From: Cotesia glomerata
Lineage: Eukaryota; Arthropoda; Insecta; Hymenoptera; Braconidae
Direction of reading: 5' to 3'
DNA: 64,000 nucleotides
Assembly (NCBI RefSeq): GCF_020080835.1
Contig: NC_058165.1
Span: forward strand, 10,795,813 to 10,859,812
This document shows positions 43,634-54,793 of the stretch, one piece after another (position 1 is the stretch's first letter; every line of letters starts with the position of its first letter). The translations under genes and the position numbers were made by a program. The notes under the pieces were generated by a model. The model had not been told where the DNA came from, ran no database searches, and worked only from the letters and a program-made list of their open reading frames with translations.

Positions 43634-46584
43634 CATGAGGATATTACAGCTTAACCTCAATGACTGTGAGGCCGCGCATGACCTGCTCGTGCAGACCGTG
43701 CGTGAATTAGAGCTTGATTTAGTAATAATAGCAGAGCCATACAGACACCTGAATAACCAACCTTGAGAAACTTACAGCACCACCAAGGCTGTCATCCGGT
43801 CCTGTGGCAAACTTCCCTTCCAGAGCATAGTGAGCAATGATAGCATCGGCTTTGTAGCAGCGTCTATTAACGACATCCGTTTTTATAGTTGCTATGCACC
43901 ACCTAGCCTTTCCATTGCCGACTTTACTGACTTCCTGGATCGACTGACCGAAGACGCAAAGCAATACTACCCAGTAGCTATAGCAAGGGACTTCAACTCC
44001 TGGGCGGTAGACTGGGGCAGCAAGCAGACTAATGCGCGAGGCAAAGCACTACGTGAAGCAATGGCCTCACTGGACGTGGTCCTTCTCAACATCGGTGAGA
44101 CACCAACATATACCAAGGGAGAGGCTAGTTCGATAATAGACCTCACATTCGTCAGCAGCAGCTTATTGAAAGGAAACTATTCTTGGGAAGTCTTAAACAC
44201 CTACACCACCAGCGACCACAGTGCAATACTTTGGGAAATATCGGCTGGCCAGAACCCTCAAAGAGCAACTAGACAAACTAATGCAGCTGGATGGAAAGTG
44301 AAAGACTTTGACTCGAAAGCTTTGGTAGTAGCCTTAGACAGTGACTCGACCATCACAACAGGAAATGCTGTAGAGAAGACGAAGGACTTAATGACGAGAA
44401 TTGCCCAGGCGTACGACACCTGCATGCCCCTTAAGCGTGGCATCAATAAAAGACCATCGGTGCACTGGTGGAATGATCAGATTAACGCCCTTCGCACAGC
44501 CTGTCACAAAAAGAGAAGATTATCACAGCGTGGCCACCGACGACCTAACTCTGCGGAGCTGATCGCAGAATACAAAAAGCCCCGTCGAGAACTGAACAAG
44601 GCCATCAAAGATAGCAAAAGACGCTGTTGGAAAGAACTCGTCGATGAGGTAGAAAAGGACCCATGGGGCAGACCGTATAGGGTGGTCATGACCCACCTGA
44701 AGCGCCAGCCAATGCCATCACCTACGTGTCCACAGCTCCTGAAAAGAATAATTTCTACGCTGTTTCCTCGACAAAGTAAGTTCGGCTATTCTTCATTGCC
44801 AGTAAATCGAGAAGACATTCCACCTGTCACAGAAGAGGAACTGATGGAGGCGTGCAACCGAGTAGGGAGTAATAAGGCGCCGGGATTAGATGGAATCCGG
44901 AATATTGCATTAAAAAAAGCTATTAAAGCAGCGCCAAATCTATTCTTAGATACCTACGATTCGTGCCTCAAAGAAGGGCTTTTTCCTAGAAGATGGAAAC
45001 AGCAAAGACTTGTACTTCTCCCTAAAGGGAAGAAGCCACCGGACGATCCATCATCCTACCGACCGCTCTGCATACTGGTTACAGCGGGTAAGATATTAGA
45101 GCGTATAATGCACCAACGAATAGAAGCAGCCATCGATCCACTCCTAGCAGAAGGCCAGTATGGTTTCCGGAAAGGACGATCAACGCTGGATGCGATCAAC
45201 CTGGTGGTCGATACAGCTAAGGAGGCAATCGCTGGAAAGAGATGAGAACGTGGCAGAAAGAAGTATTGTTTAGTGGCTGCCTTGAACATCAAAAATGCCT
45301 TCAATTCCACTAACTGGGACTGCATCATGCGAGCTCTCGAAGATAAAGAAGTGCCAGGATACCTTCGCAGAATGGTAGCAAACTACGTTACAGACAGAGT
45401 CCTCAAATATGACACGAAAAACGGTCCAAGGGAGTACGAAATAACCGGAGGAGTGCCACAGGGCTCGGTTTTGGGTCCTTTGCTGTGGAACATCATGTAT
45501 GATGGTCTCCTGAGAGTTGCATTACCATCAGAGATGAAACTTGTTGCATATGCCGATGATGTAGCGGTAGTGATTGTCGCGAAACACTTGGAAGAGATCA
45601 ATCTGGCTTTCGATATCACATTTAGCCGGATTAACCTATGGATGGAGATGATGAAGTTGGAGTTAGCCAAGCACAAAACTGAAGCTGTGCTCATCACCAG
45701 CAGAAAGATCGTAGAAAACATTAAGCTAAATGTCGGCGAGCAGGAGATCGCATCGCAACCATTTATCCGATATCTGGGGGTGACGCTGGATGCCCGACTG
45801 AACTTTAAGCAACAGGTCGAACACGTAAGTGCTAAAGCATCAGCGGTGGTAAGTAGTCTATCAAGACTGATGCCGAATGTTGGAGGCCCGAAGCAGAGCA
45901 GGAGACTATTGCTGTCGTCAGTAGTCACATCATTGCTCACATATGGAATATCCGTTTGGGCAGACGCGCTGTAGACCCAAGAATCATGGAGGAAAGCCGG
46001 ACCGGTCTACCGATTAAGTGCACTGAGAGTTGCAAGCGCCTTCCGCACAATATCCGAGGAGGCAGTGTGCGTCATTTCTGGAACTCTGCCTCTTAGAGTC
46101 TTAGCTGAGGAAAGACGGAACCTATACCACCGAAAGAGGTCATCTACTCTGAGCGCTAAAGAACTGAGAACTAAAGAGCGACAACATAGTATAGCAAGAT
46201 GGCAACAACTATGGGATGCTGCGGAGAAGGGAAGATGGACTCATCGACTATACCAAGGATTGACGTTTGGCTTAACCGGAATCACGGCGAGGCCAACTAC
46301 TATCTGACCTAGATGTTGTCAGGACACGGCTGTTTCCGGGAGTACCTTCATCGCTTTAAGCACGATAATTCCCCAGAGTGTCCGTCTTGCCCAAGAGTTG
46401 CTGAAAATGCGGAGCACGTTTTCTTTAAGTGCCCTCGTTTTAACCCACAGCGTGATGAGTTAGAGAAGATCCTGAACAAGAAAATCACACCAGAGTCAAT
46501 AGTAGAAGAAATGCTGTCATCCGAAGCTGCCTGGAACGCCACAAGCACGTTTATCACCGGTGCTTACAGAGCTGCGTTCCATTG
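43634..46584 (+). pseudogene. LINE copy 1 ORF2 (endonuclease-RT), several stops
   Basis: It begins at ATG 43634 (MRILQLNLNDCEAAH). Stops relative to copy 2 are: TGA near 43765, TGA at 45243-45245 and TAG at 45972-45974, plus a frameshift near 46250 with a further TAG. The endonuclease motif GDFN has become RDFN. RT motifs 'NKAPGLDG', 'GVPQGSVLGPLLW' and 'AYADDVAVV' survive, as does the C-terminal 'CPSCPRVAENAEHVFFKCPRF' zinc motif. Clearly inactive and older than copy 2. Confidence 0.88.
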
Positions 46585-46876
46585 AAAGAAAAAGGACAAA
46601 TGACAGAAACTAGAAGGAAGGAAAAATAACACCTTAGCCACCAGAAGGAATAGCAGTAGCTAGATCCTCCCCTCTCGAAGTAATGCCTGACGGCGGTTTC
46701 CATGAGGGATTAGAGGAAAGGAGAAAAGGGGCTTAGGGTTTAGTGGGTAGGGGCGTTAGTGTCGAGTTTTAGTATGACGCTGCGTCGAGTCGCCACATAT
46801 CCAGGCCAAACAGCTATGCCTAGAATCCGTAAAAAGAATCCCCCCCCCCTAAAAAAAAAAAAAAAAAAAAAAAAAA

Positions 46877-47041
46877 ACACACATACACAGACATAGTGAC
46901 ACCCTCGCGGGAATAGTCAGGGAAGCTTCCTATGACCTTCAAACGTCGAGATCTGATGAAAACTCGATTTTTGCAAAACGGGGTGAAAACAATAACTTCC
47001 CGATTTTTGAAAATCTTCGGTTTTTTTAGCGGGAAGTTAAA
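46877..47041 (-). repeat. HR copy E (left half), partner of copy D
   Basis: CA-rich start, 'gtgacaccctcgcgggaata', 'gatctgatgaaaactcg', ending 'agcgggaagttaaaaat'. Together with 27973-28798 and 41615-41704 it reconstitutes a single HR copy split by about 18 kb of insertions. Confidence 0.75.
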
Positions 47042-47166
47042 AATATTGACATATAAAAATATTAAAAAATTATAAATGCAATTTTTTTCAAGTAATTTTT
47101 CAGAAAATATTCTTTTATTATATAAAATTAAAAAATTATCAAGTTAGTTATAATTTTTTTAACCAA

Positions 47167-47760
47167 CCCTGATGGATCCAAAGTGCGGTAGACGACGGTA
47201 ATGTACGGCAAATTTACGGGAGGGTACGGTAGAGAACGGTACGTACAGCGATTTACCGTAATACAGTATGACACCGTAAATTACGGAGATTTTACGGCAA
47301 AGTACCGTGATTGTACAGTAATTTACCGTTATTGTACGGTAAGATACCGTTATTGTACGGTAAAATGCCGTAGTTGTTAGTAAAATACTATAATTATCCG
47401 GTAAAAAAGTACTGTTTTTGTACGCTAAAGTACCATAATTGAACGGTAATGTACCGTAATTGTACGGTAACTTATCGTTAAAATAACGTATATTTGACGG
47501 TAAGTTACCATTGGAATACGGTAGTGCGGAAAGTTCAGAAGTATATTTTCTACCGTGATTTCACCGTACGCTACCGTAATTATACCGTAATTTTACCGTT
47601 CTATACAGTATTTTCACCGTTCTTTACTGTACGTTACGGTGTTTTACGGTTACTACCGTGCAAGTAGAATGCTACTGTATTCTACGGTGGCCATACAGTA
47701 TATCGATCGTATTTTTACCGTATGATACCGTAATTCTACGGTATTTCAGATCCGCCAGGG
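47167..47760. mobile_element. Small element filled with TACCGTA/TACGGTA repeats
   Basis: The ends CCCTGATGGATC and its near inverse GATCCGCCAGGG bound ~590 bp composed of dozens of degenerate TACGGTA and TACCGTA motifs, about 15-20 bp apart. The motif and its inverse alternate, so the region can fold many ways. No ORF. Probably a MITE carrying an internal minisatellite. Confidence 0.6.
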
Positions 47761-47969
47761 AATCAATTATGTTAAAATAAAATACGTAAAAATTTTTATG
47801 ACATTTAATTTAGCTGTCACTTTTTTAATTTTTTTACAATTTTTTTATTTTCTTTAACAAATTTATTTAGAAAAATTGCATTTTTAATTTTTTATTAAAT
47901 TTCTAAATGTCAATTTTTATAGCTATAAAATTATTAAAATTTTTTTTCTAATAAATAAATTATGACAAA
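47761..47969. other. AT-rich spacer
   Basis: Homopolymer-rich A/T sequence between the TACCGTA element and HR copy F. Nothing recognisable. Confidence 0.5.
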
Positions 47970-48640
47970 AAAAAATTAGGAATACGGTTGACCCTGAAGG
48001 CCATCCCTGCAACTTCCCGCTAATTCCATACTTAGGCGCTTAAAATTGCACCAATGGCGTTTTTGAGCTCTTCAAAGGTTATTTTAAGCTCTCCAAGCTC
48101 AAAGAGATTGTTTTCCTATGCTTTTGAGCTCGAAGAGCTCAAAAGTCTGATAGGGATTTGATGACACTATTTTTTGAATTTTTAAACCGCAATAACTTTT
48201 GAATGAATAAACCGATTTTCACGCAGTTGGGAGCATTTGACGCAGTTTTTCAAGCCTCACAAAGAATCTCAAATTTTGAATTGATCGCGCAAGGAATTTT
48301 GGCGTTATTCTGAAATAACACTTTTTTCGGTTTTCTTTCGTTCACGATATCTCTCGAACGAATCAACCGATTTTGACCGGACTGGTGGCGATCGACGTGG
48401 TTTTTTGAGGTTAAGAGCTGATTAGTTTTTGGAATTAAACTATTGAGCCGTTTAAAAGTTATTCCAAAAAAACCACATTTAAAAAAATTTTTTTTTCAGT
48501 TTTTTGAAGATTTCTCAAAATCTATTGATTTGAATCGGTCCAAATAGTTTTCAAAATCTAAGTTTAGTCAAGCCCTTTCGAATGGCACCAACCGCGATGA
48601 AATCGGTCAAGCCGTTCAAAAGTTATAAGCGGTTCACATA

Positions 48641-48645
<5 letters not shown>
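47970..48645 (-). repeat. HR copy F, right half
   Basis: It runs from 'attaggaatacggttgaccc' and 'aacttcccgctaatt' through the GAGCTC blocks to 'ataagcggttcacatacttt' just before (CA)n. The left half follows LINE copy 2 at 53864-54028. Confidence 0.8.

Positions 48646-48712
<67 letters not shown>
48646..48712. repeat. (CA)n microsatellite, 5' flank of LINE copy 2
   Basis: A pure CA tract of about 33 units that ends exactly where the LINE begins ('ctcggggcagaagag'). A further (CA)n lies after the LINE poly(A) at 53842. Confidence 0.95.
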
Positions 48713-48715
<3 letters not shown>

Positions 48716-49254
48716 CGGGGCAGAAGAGATACTGCTACCGGGCGCGTCTCCCCGAGCGGATGGGAGAACGCTCGCTGTCCTTGGATGACACTTAATCTCT
48801 TAGTTGATGAGGTACAGCGGGTAGGAGCCAAGCAAAATAACCAAACAAAATACGCTCCCGTGGACAAAACTCCCCTTTAATGGGTTGGTCGCACTAACTG
48901 ACCTAACAAGACGATCGTTCTCTGCTGTGACCCACTGGGAGTGACGGAACCTGTATCGTAGTTTCCGACGATGCAGGCCACGGCTGATGTGAGCTTGCTC
49001 TACCGAGGTGTAAGTTGCAGCAGTGGATCAGGAGCCAGCCACTTCGGGCCTTGATCAGGAAGTACGCAGTGAGTGTTAGAGATCGGAATCTTCACCGCTC
49101 CGAGCGAGTCTAGTCCGTCCGTGTATTCCGGAACTGGCTAAGTGTCGGCTAGGCCTCAGAGAACTGGGGTAGGAGTACTATCTCCGAGGGTACACCCGTC
49201 CTTAGTTATGGCAACCCGCTCCACTCCGTACGATGCGCTGGTAAATCAAAAAGT

Positions 49255-50610
49255 ATGAGTAATTCAAAGGAAACAAACAAAAGTGGAAACGGGCTACATG
49301 CCCAACAAGCAGCGATTGACGCAAGCGCTGAAATGAAGCGTTCGCAAGCGCTCAAACGCCTTGAAAAGCTGATCAGTGAGTTGAATGATTTCGTTCAACC
49401 AAAGGTCAACATTCACAAAGAGATTAAATCCAAGGTGACTGGTGTAACTAACGCCCTTCAAAGGTTTGAGAAGCTGGACGAGGAGTGGCGCTCATCATTG
49501 CAGCGCATATCCCATGCTACACCGGAGAAAGACTGTCAGGCTATCGACGTGACTGACGAAGCAATGGACACCGGAGCTGAAGGTGACGGTGAATCAGTCG
49601 CGGAAGACAAAAGTGAAGCCAGCAACAAGTCAGGTAAGAGAAAAAATCGACCTTCTCCTGACCCAACAATCAGCCAAGCCATGAAGAAAAAGGATTTGAA
49701 GAAAAGCCCTCCACAAGGAGCGGCAGGGCGAAGCGACGAACAGGAAAAAGCGTCAGTCTGGCAAAAAGTTCAGTCCAAGCAAGAGCTAAAGCGACAGAAG
49801 AAAGAGATGCTCTCAAAACAGACGTCAAAGGAGCCCCGACCTGAACCCAAGCGAAAGAAACCGCGGAAATGGATCAGACCGGATGCCCTCATCATTCGGC
49901 TGACAGAGAAAGCAAAGTACGCCGAGATCCTGCGTCGAATAAAACAGGACGTCCCTGACGACCAGGTCCGCAGTACGGTAGAGAAGATCCATAAGACCAA
50001 TGCTGGAGATATGCTGATAACTCTTTCGAGGAAGAGCGCCGACAAAGGCCAAACATTGAGAAAGACCATTGCAGACATTCTGAAAGAAGACGCAAAAGTA
50101 ATCTGCAAAGGACCACAGGAGGTAATTGAGATCCGAGACGTCGATGAAGAAACAACTAAGGATCACATCCAGGGTGCCCTACAGGAGGAAGCTGAAGATG
50201 GCTGTGAGATACCACTAGAGGCAATCAAGATCCGTAAGGCTTATAGAGGTACTCAAATTGCCACAGTAATTCTACCAGCAGCAACAGCACAGAAACTACT
50301 GGATGGAAGTAGCAAAATCCGGATTGGTTGGGTTAATTACCGAATAAGGACAACGAAGAGACCTATTCAATGCTTTAAATGCTGGCATTTCGGACATCAT
50401 GGATCCCAGTGCAAAAGCAAGGTGGACCGGTCGAAGCTTTGCATCAGGTGCGGACAAGAAGAGCACAAGATTGCTGATTGTAAAAATCCCGCCAAATGTA
50501 CATTATGTGCTGAGATTGAAAGTGCAGAGAATGTTGCCCACCATGCCGGTACCCATAAGTGCCCGTTATTTCAGGATGCACTCCAGAAGTTGACGAACAA
50601 ACAAGCATGA
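49255..50610 (+). CDS. LINE copy 2 ORF1, gag-like protein with three CCHC knuckles
   Basis: Intact 451 aa. It has an N-terminal helix-rich region (about 15-80), a basic Lys/Glu-rich middle (110-215), an RRM-like region, and three zinc knuckles near the C terminus: CFKCWHFGHHGSQC, CIRCGQEEHKIADC, and CTLC..HAGTHKC. Three knuckles are usual for the R1 clade. It packages the LINE RNA into the ribonucleoprotein used for integration. Its stop TGA overlaps the ORF2 start (ATGA at 50607-50610), which suggests termination-reinitiation. Confidence 0.92.
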   Translation: MSNSKETNKSGNGLHAQQAAIDASAEMKRSQALKRLEKLISELNDFVQPKVNIHKEIKSKVTGVTNALQRFEKLDEEWRSSLQRISHATPEKDCQAIDVTDEAMDTGAEGDGESVAEDKSEASNKSGKRKNRPSPDPTISQAMKKKDLKKSPPQGAAGRSDEQEKASVWQKVQSKQELKRQKKEMLSKQTSKEPRPEPKRKKPRKWIRPDALIIRLTEKAKYAEILRRIKQDVPDDQVRSTVEKIHKTNAGDMLITLSRKSADKGQTLRKTIADILKEDAKVICKGPQEVIEIRDVDEETTKDHIQGALQEEAEDGCEIPLEAIKIRKAYRGTQIATVILPAATAQKLLDGSSKIRIGWVNYRIRTTKRPIQCFKCWHFGHHGSQCKSKVDRSKLCIRCGQEEHKIADCKNPAKCTLCAEIESAENVAHHAGTHKCPLFQDALQKLTNKQA

Positions 50611-53584
50611 GGATACTGCAGTTCAATCTCAACCATTGTGAGGCAGCGCATGACCTGCTCATGCAATCCGTGCGAGAACTAGAGCTTGACTTGGTACTGA
50701 TAGCAGAGCCATATAAACACCTGAGTACCCAACCCTGGGAATCTGACAGCACATCCAAAGCTGTCATCTGGCCATGTGGCAAGCTCCCTTTCCAAAATGC
50801 AGTCGACAACAGCAATGCCGGCTTTGTAGCAGTATCAGTAGAGGGCATCCGCTTCTATAGCTGTTACGCACCACCTAGCCTCTCTACTGTCGAATTCACC
50901 GCATTTCTGGATCGACTTACCGAGGACGCGAAGCATTACCACCCAGTGGCAATAGCTGGGGACTTCAACGCCTGGGCAGTAGACTGGGGTAGCAAGAATA
51001 CAAACGCGCGAGGAAAGGAATTACTAGAAGCCTTTTCTACATTAGATGTAGTACTGCTCAACAATGGTGACACACCAACCTACACCAAAGGAGACACAAG
51101 TTCTATTGTAGATCTCACTTTCGTCAGTGGCAGCCTCACCAGAGGTAATATCAACTGGAAGGTGATGGATACCTACACAGCCAGCGACCACATCGCGATT
51201 CTCTGGGAAATATTAAACGCCCAGAGCCCGAGAAGACCTAAAAAGCAACTTAACACCATTGGTTGGAAGGTAAAAACTCTTGACCCAAGGGCATTGTTAG
51301 TAGCTCTCAATAGTGACCAGATTATCGCGGGCTGCGCAGAAGAGAAGACCAAGGACCTGATGAAAAGAGTGACCCAGGCGTGTGACGCCAGTATGTCTCG
51401 TAGACGTGGCATAAACACAAGACCTTCCGTTCACTGGTGGAACGACCACATCAGCGCCCTTCGTAAAAAGTGTCATCAGAAGAGAAGAATATCTCAGCGT
51501 GGCTACCGACGACCTAACTTTGTGGAGCTGGTCGCAGAGTACAAAAAAGCCCGTCGATCCCTGAACAAAGCCATCAAAGATAGCAAAAGAAAATGCTGGA
51601 AGGAGCTCATCAACGAGGTGGACAGAGATCTGTGGGGTAGGCCGTATAAGGTGGTCATGACCCATCTTAAAAACCAGCTAATGCCATCACCCACGTGTCC
51701 TCAACTCCTACAGAAGATCGTAAACGCGTTGTTCCCCGAACAAAGCAAGTTTAACTACCTATCAGCGCAGAATGAAATGGATGACATTCCATCTGTCACG
51801 GAGGGAGAACTGATGGAGGCTTGTAATCGTGTAGGGAACAATAAAGCGCCGGGATTGGACGGGGTCCCCAATATTGCTTTAAAAACAACTATAAAAGCAG
51901 TGCCATCATTGTTCCTGGACGTCTACGACACATGCCTCAAGGAAGGGATTTTCCCTCGGAAGTGGAAGCAGCAACGACTAGTACTACTTCCAAAAGGGAA
52001 AAGCCACCAGAAGAACCGTCATCTTATCGACCACTTTGTATGTTAGACACGACAGGTAAGATACTTGAGCGTATAATCCACCAAAGAATAGAAGCAGTTG
52101 TCGATCCACTCCTGGCAGATAACCAGTATGGTTTTCGGAAAGGACGATCAACCCTGGACGCAATCAACTTGGTTGTTGCAACGGCCAAGGAGGCAATCGA
52201 AGGGATCAGATGGAAGGGTGGAGCGAAGAAGTACTGCCTGGTGGCCACTCTGGACATCAAAAATGCCTTCAACTCCGCCAACTGGGACTGCATTATGCAA
52301 GCCTTGGAAGAGAAAAACGTACCAGGATACCTACGTAGGATAGTGGCTAGCTACTTCACAGACAGAATCCTGAGATACGACACGAACAATGGTCCAAAAG
52401 AGTATGATATTACCGGAGGTGTACCCCAGGTTTCTGTTCTGGGTCCACTTCTGTGGAATGTCATGTATGATGGCCTGCTGAGACTGACTCTTCCAAGAAG
52501 TGTCAAGCTTGTTGCATATGCAGACGATGTAGCTGTCGTAATCGTTGCGAAACACCTAGATGAGATAAACCACATGTTCGGTATCACCTTTGAGAAAATT
52601 AACCGGTGGATGGATTCAATGAATCTACAACTGGCTAAACAGAAGACTGAGGCTGTGCTTATTACCAGCAGAAAAGTGATAGAGACCATAAAACTGAAAG
52701 TCGGAGAACAAGAAATCACATCACAACCATATATCCGATATCTGGGAGTGATGCTTGATGCCCGACTCAACTTTAAGCAGCAAGTCGAACACGTGAGTGC
52801 AAAAGCATCAGCAGTGGTAGCTAGCTTAGCACGACTGATGCCAAACGTCGGAGGCCCAAAGCAGAGCAGAAGACTACTACTATCATCTGTAGTCACATCA
52901 GTGCTCACTTACGGAATATCTATCTGGGCGGACGCACTAGAAAAGCAAGAATCATGGAGAAAGGCTGGACCAGTCTACCGTCTGAGTGCCTTAAGAGTAG
53001 CAAGTGCCTTCCGCACAATATCTATGGAAGCAGTGTGTGTCATCTCCGGAACTTTGCCTCTCAGAGTCTTAGCTGAGGAAAGACGGATCCTTTACCAACG
53101 AAAGAAGTCGACCACACTAAGCGCTGAGGAGCTTGGAACAGAAGAGCGGCAGAGGAGCATAAGTAGATGGCAACTACAGTGGGATGCCACAGTGAAGGGT
53201 AGGTGGACGCATCGTCTCATACCAAGGATCAACGTTTGGCTGAACCGGAGTCACGGTGAGGTCAACTATTATCTTACACAGATGTTATCAGGACACGGCT
53301 GTTTCCGGGCGTATCTCCACCGCTTCAAGCATGATGATTCCCCGGAGTGCCCGTCCTGCTCAGGAGTCAATGAAGATGCAGAGCACGTTTTCATTGAGTG
53401 CCCACGTTTTTACCCACAGCGAGATGAGCTGGAGAATATCCTGAAGAGGAAAATCCAACCAGAGACAATAGTAGCAGCAATGCTGTCATCAGAAGCTGTC
53501 TGGAACGCTACCAACACGTTTGCAACAGAAGTCCTTAAAGACTTGCGTTCCACCGAAAGAAAAAGAGCAAATAGCAGAAGATAG
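50607..53584 (+). pseudogene. LINE copy 2 ORF2 (APE endonuclease + RT), one frameshift
   Basis: ATG 50607 (MRILQFNLNHCEAAH). Apurinic-like endonuclease motifs are 'LIAEPY', 'AGDFNAWAVDWGS' and 'TASDHIAI'. RT motifs are 'NKAPGLDG', 'LDIKNAFNS', 'GGVPQVSVLGPLLWN' and the catalytic 'VAYADDVAVV'. The C terminus has a Cys-His motif 'CPSCSGVNEDAEHVFIECPRF'. A one-base loss near 52005 (after LLPKGK) shifts the frame; the rest continues open to 53584. In the motif before the active site the usual PQG is PQV, which copy 1 retains as PQGS. The endonuclease would give the (CA)n target choice. Confidence 0.9.
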
Positions 53585-53826
53585 AAGGAAGGTAGTTAAC
53601 ACCTTAGCCACCAGAAGGAAGAGCAGTAGCTAGATCCTCCCTTCACGAAGTAATGCCTGACGGCGGTTTTCATGAGGGATTAGAGGAAAGAAGGAAAAGG
53701 GGTTTAGGGTTTAGTTGGTAGGGGCGTTAGTGTCGAGTTTTAGTATGACGCTGCGTCGAGTCGCCACATATCCAGGCCAAACAGCTATGCCTAGAATCCG
53801 TAAAAAGAATTCCCCCCCCCTAAAAA

Positions 53827-53841
<15 letters not shown>

Positions 53842-53857
<16 letters not shown>

Positions 53858-54028
53858 CACACACATACATACATACGCCGTGACAACCTCGCGGGGATAG
53901 TCAGGGAAGCTTCCTGTGACCTTCAAACGTCGAGATCTGATGAAAACTCGGTTTTTGCAAAACGGGGTGAAAACAATAACTTCCCGATTTTCAAAAATCT
54001 TCGATTTTCGTAGCGGGAAGTTAAAAAT
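53842..54028 (-). repeat. (CA)n and HR copy F, left half
   Basis: 'cacacacatacatacatacg' then 'gtgacaacctcgcgggga', 'gatctgatgaaaactcgg' and 'gcgggaagttaaaaatt'. Completes HR copy F across LINE copy 2. Confidence 0.8.
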
Positions 54029-54793
54029 TATTATAATATTTGACATTTAGAAATTAATTTATTGATGTTAATTAGTAATAATAATTACAATAATAATTAG
54101 TAATATTAATCAAAAATTCTAAGGTTATAAGCTTGTAAATATTAGACACTATAATTTTTTGATTTTTATTGAAAAAATAAAATTATTGTTTAAAAATATA
54201 ATTAATCTCAGAATAAAATTATTTAATTAAATAAATAAACAATAAATTCAATTATTTAACTAAAATAAAACTATATTTATAATTTTTTCGAACTTAAAAA
54301 TGAAATTTTTGAAACAAATTTTGCTTGCTGTAATTTATTTATTAAAATTTATTAAGTGTCTCTAAATTTCAGTATCATTGGAATGGACAGAAACTTAAAA
54401 TTTTTTTTATTATTATTAAAAAATAAACAAGGTCTAGAAAATTATTTTTTAAAAATTGTATTAAAAATTGTTTTTTTTTTTTTTTAGATTTTTGAGATAA
54501 AATTTATTTATTACATTCATTTTTTTCAGTATTTTTTGTAAATATGTAGAAAAAAAAACGTAATTTTTTAGGAAGTTTTATTTATTATTAATTTCATAAC
54601 AAAGTTTATCATAAAAATTTATATTTTGAAATTCTGAAGATTTTTAATCTTGATAAAAATACGCCAAAAATTTTAATTATAAAGATAATATTATATTTAA
54701 TTATTATGAACCATACTTAATATTATTATAAATTACTTGAAGATAAGTGATAAAAAAAATATTCGTATATATTTTTTAAAATATTAGCATTAA
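54029..54793. other. AT-rich intergenic sequence
   Basis: Extremely AT-rich, homopolymer-rich sequence without recognisable genes or repeats. Confidence 0.6.

Larger units (their letters stand above)
41705..46876 (+). mobile_element. R1-clade LINE copy 1, full length but decayed, inserted in (CA)n
   Basis: It starts at the end of a (CA)n tract and ends in 'agaatccgtaaaaagaatcc', a C run, CT, poly(A) and again CA-rich sequence, then the left half of HR. It has two ORFs in the order gag-like then APE endonuclease plus RT. R1-clade members such as Waldo and Mino are known to target simple repeats, which fits the two full-length copies here. Confidence 0.85.
48713..53842 (+). mobile_element. R1-clade LINE copy 2, full length, nearly intact, inserted in (CA)n
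   Basis: It has a ~540 bp 5' UTR, two ORFs, a ~230 bp 3' UTR and the same 3' end as copy 1 (AATCCGTAAAAAGAATT, C run, poly(A)). Microsatellite sequence flanks both sides. Only one frameshift and one conspicuous RT substitution separate it from an intact element. Confidence 0.9.
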
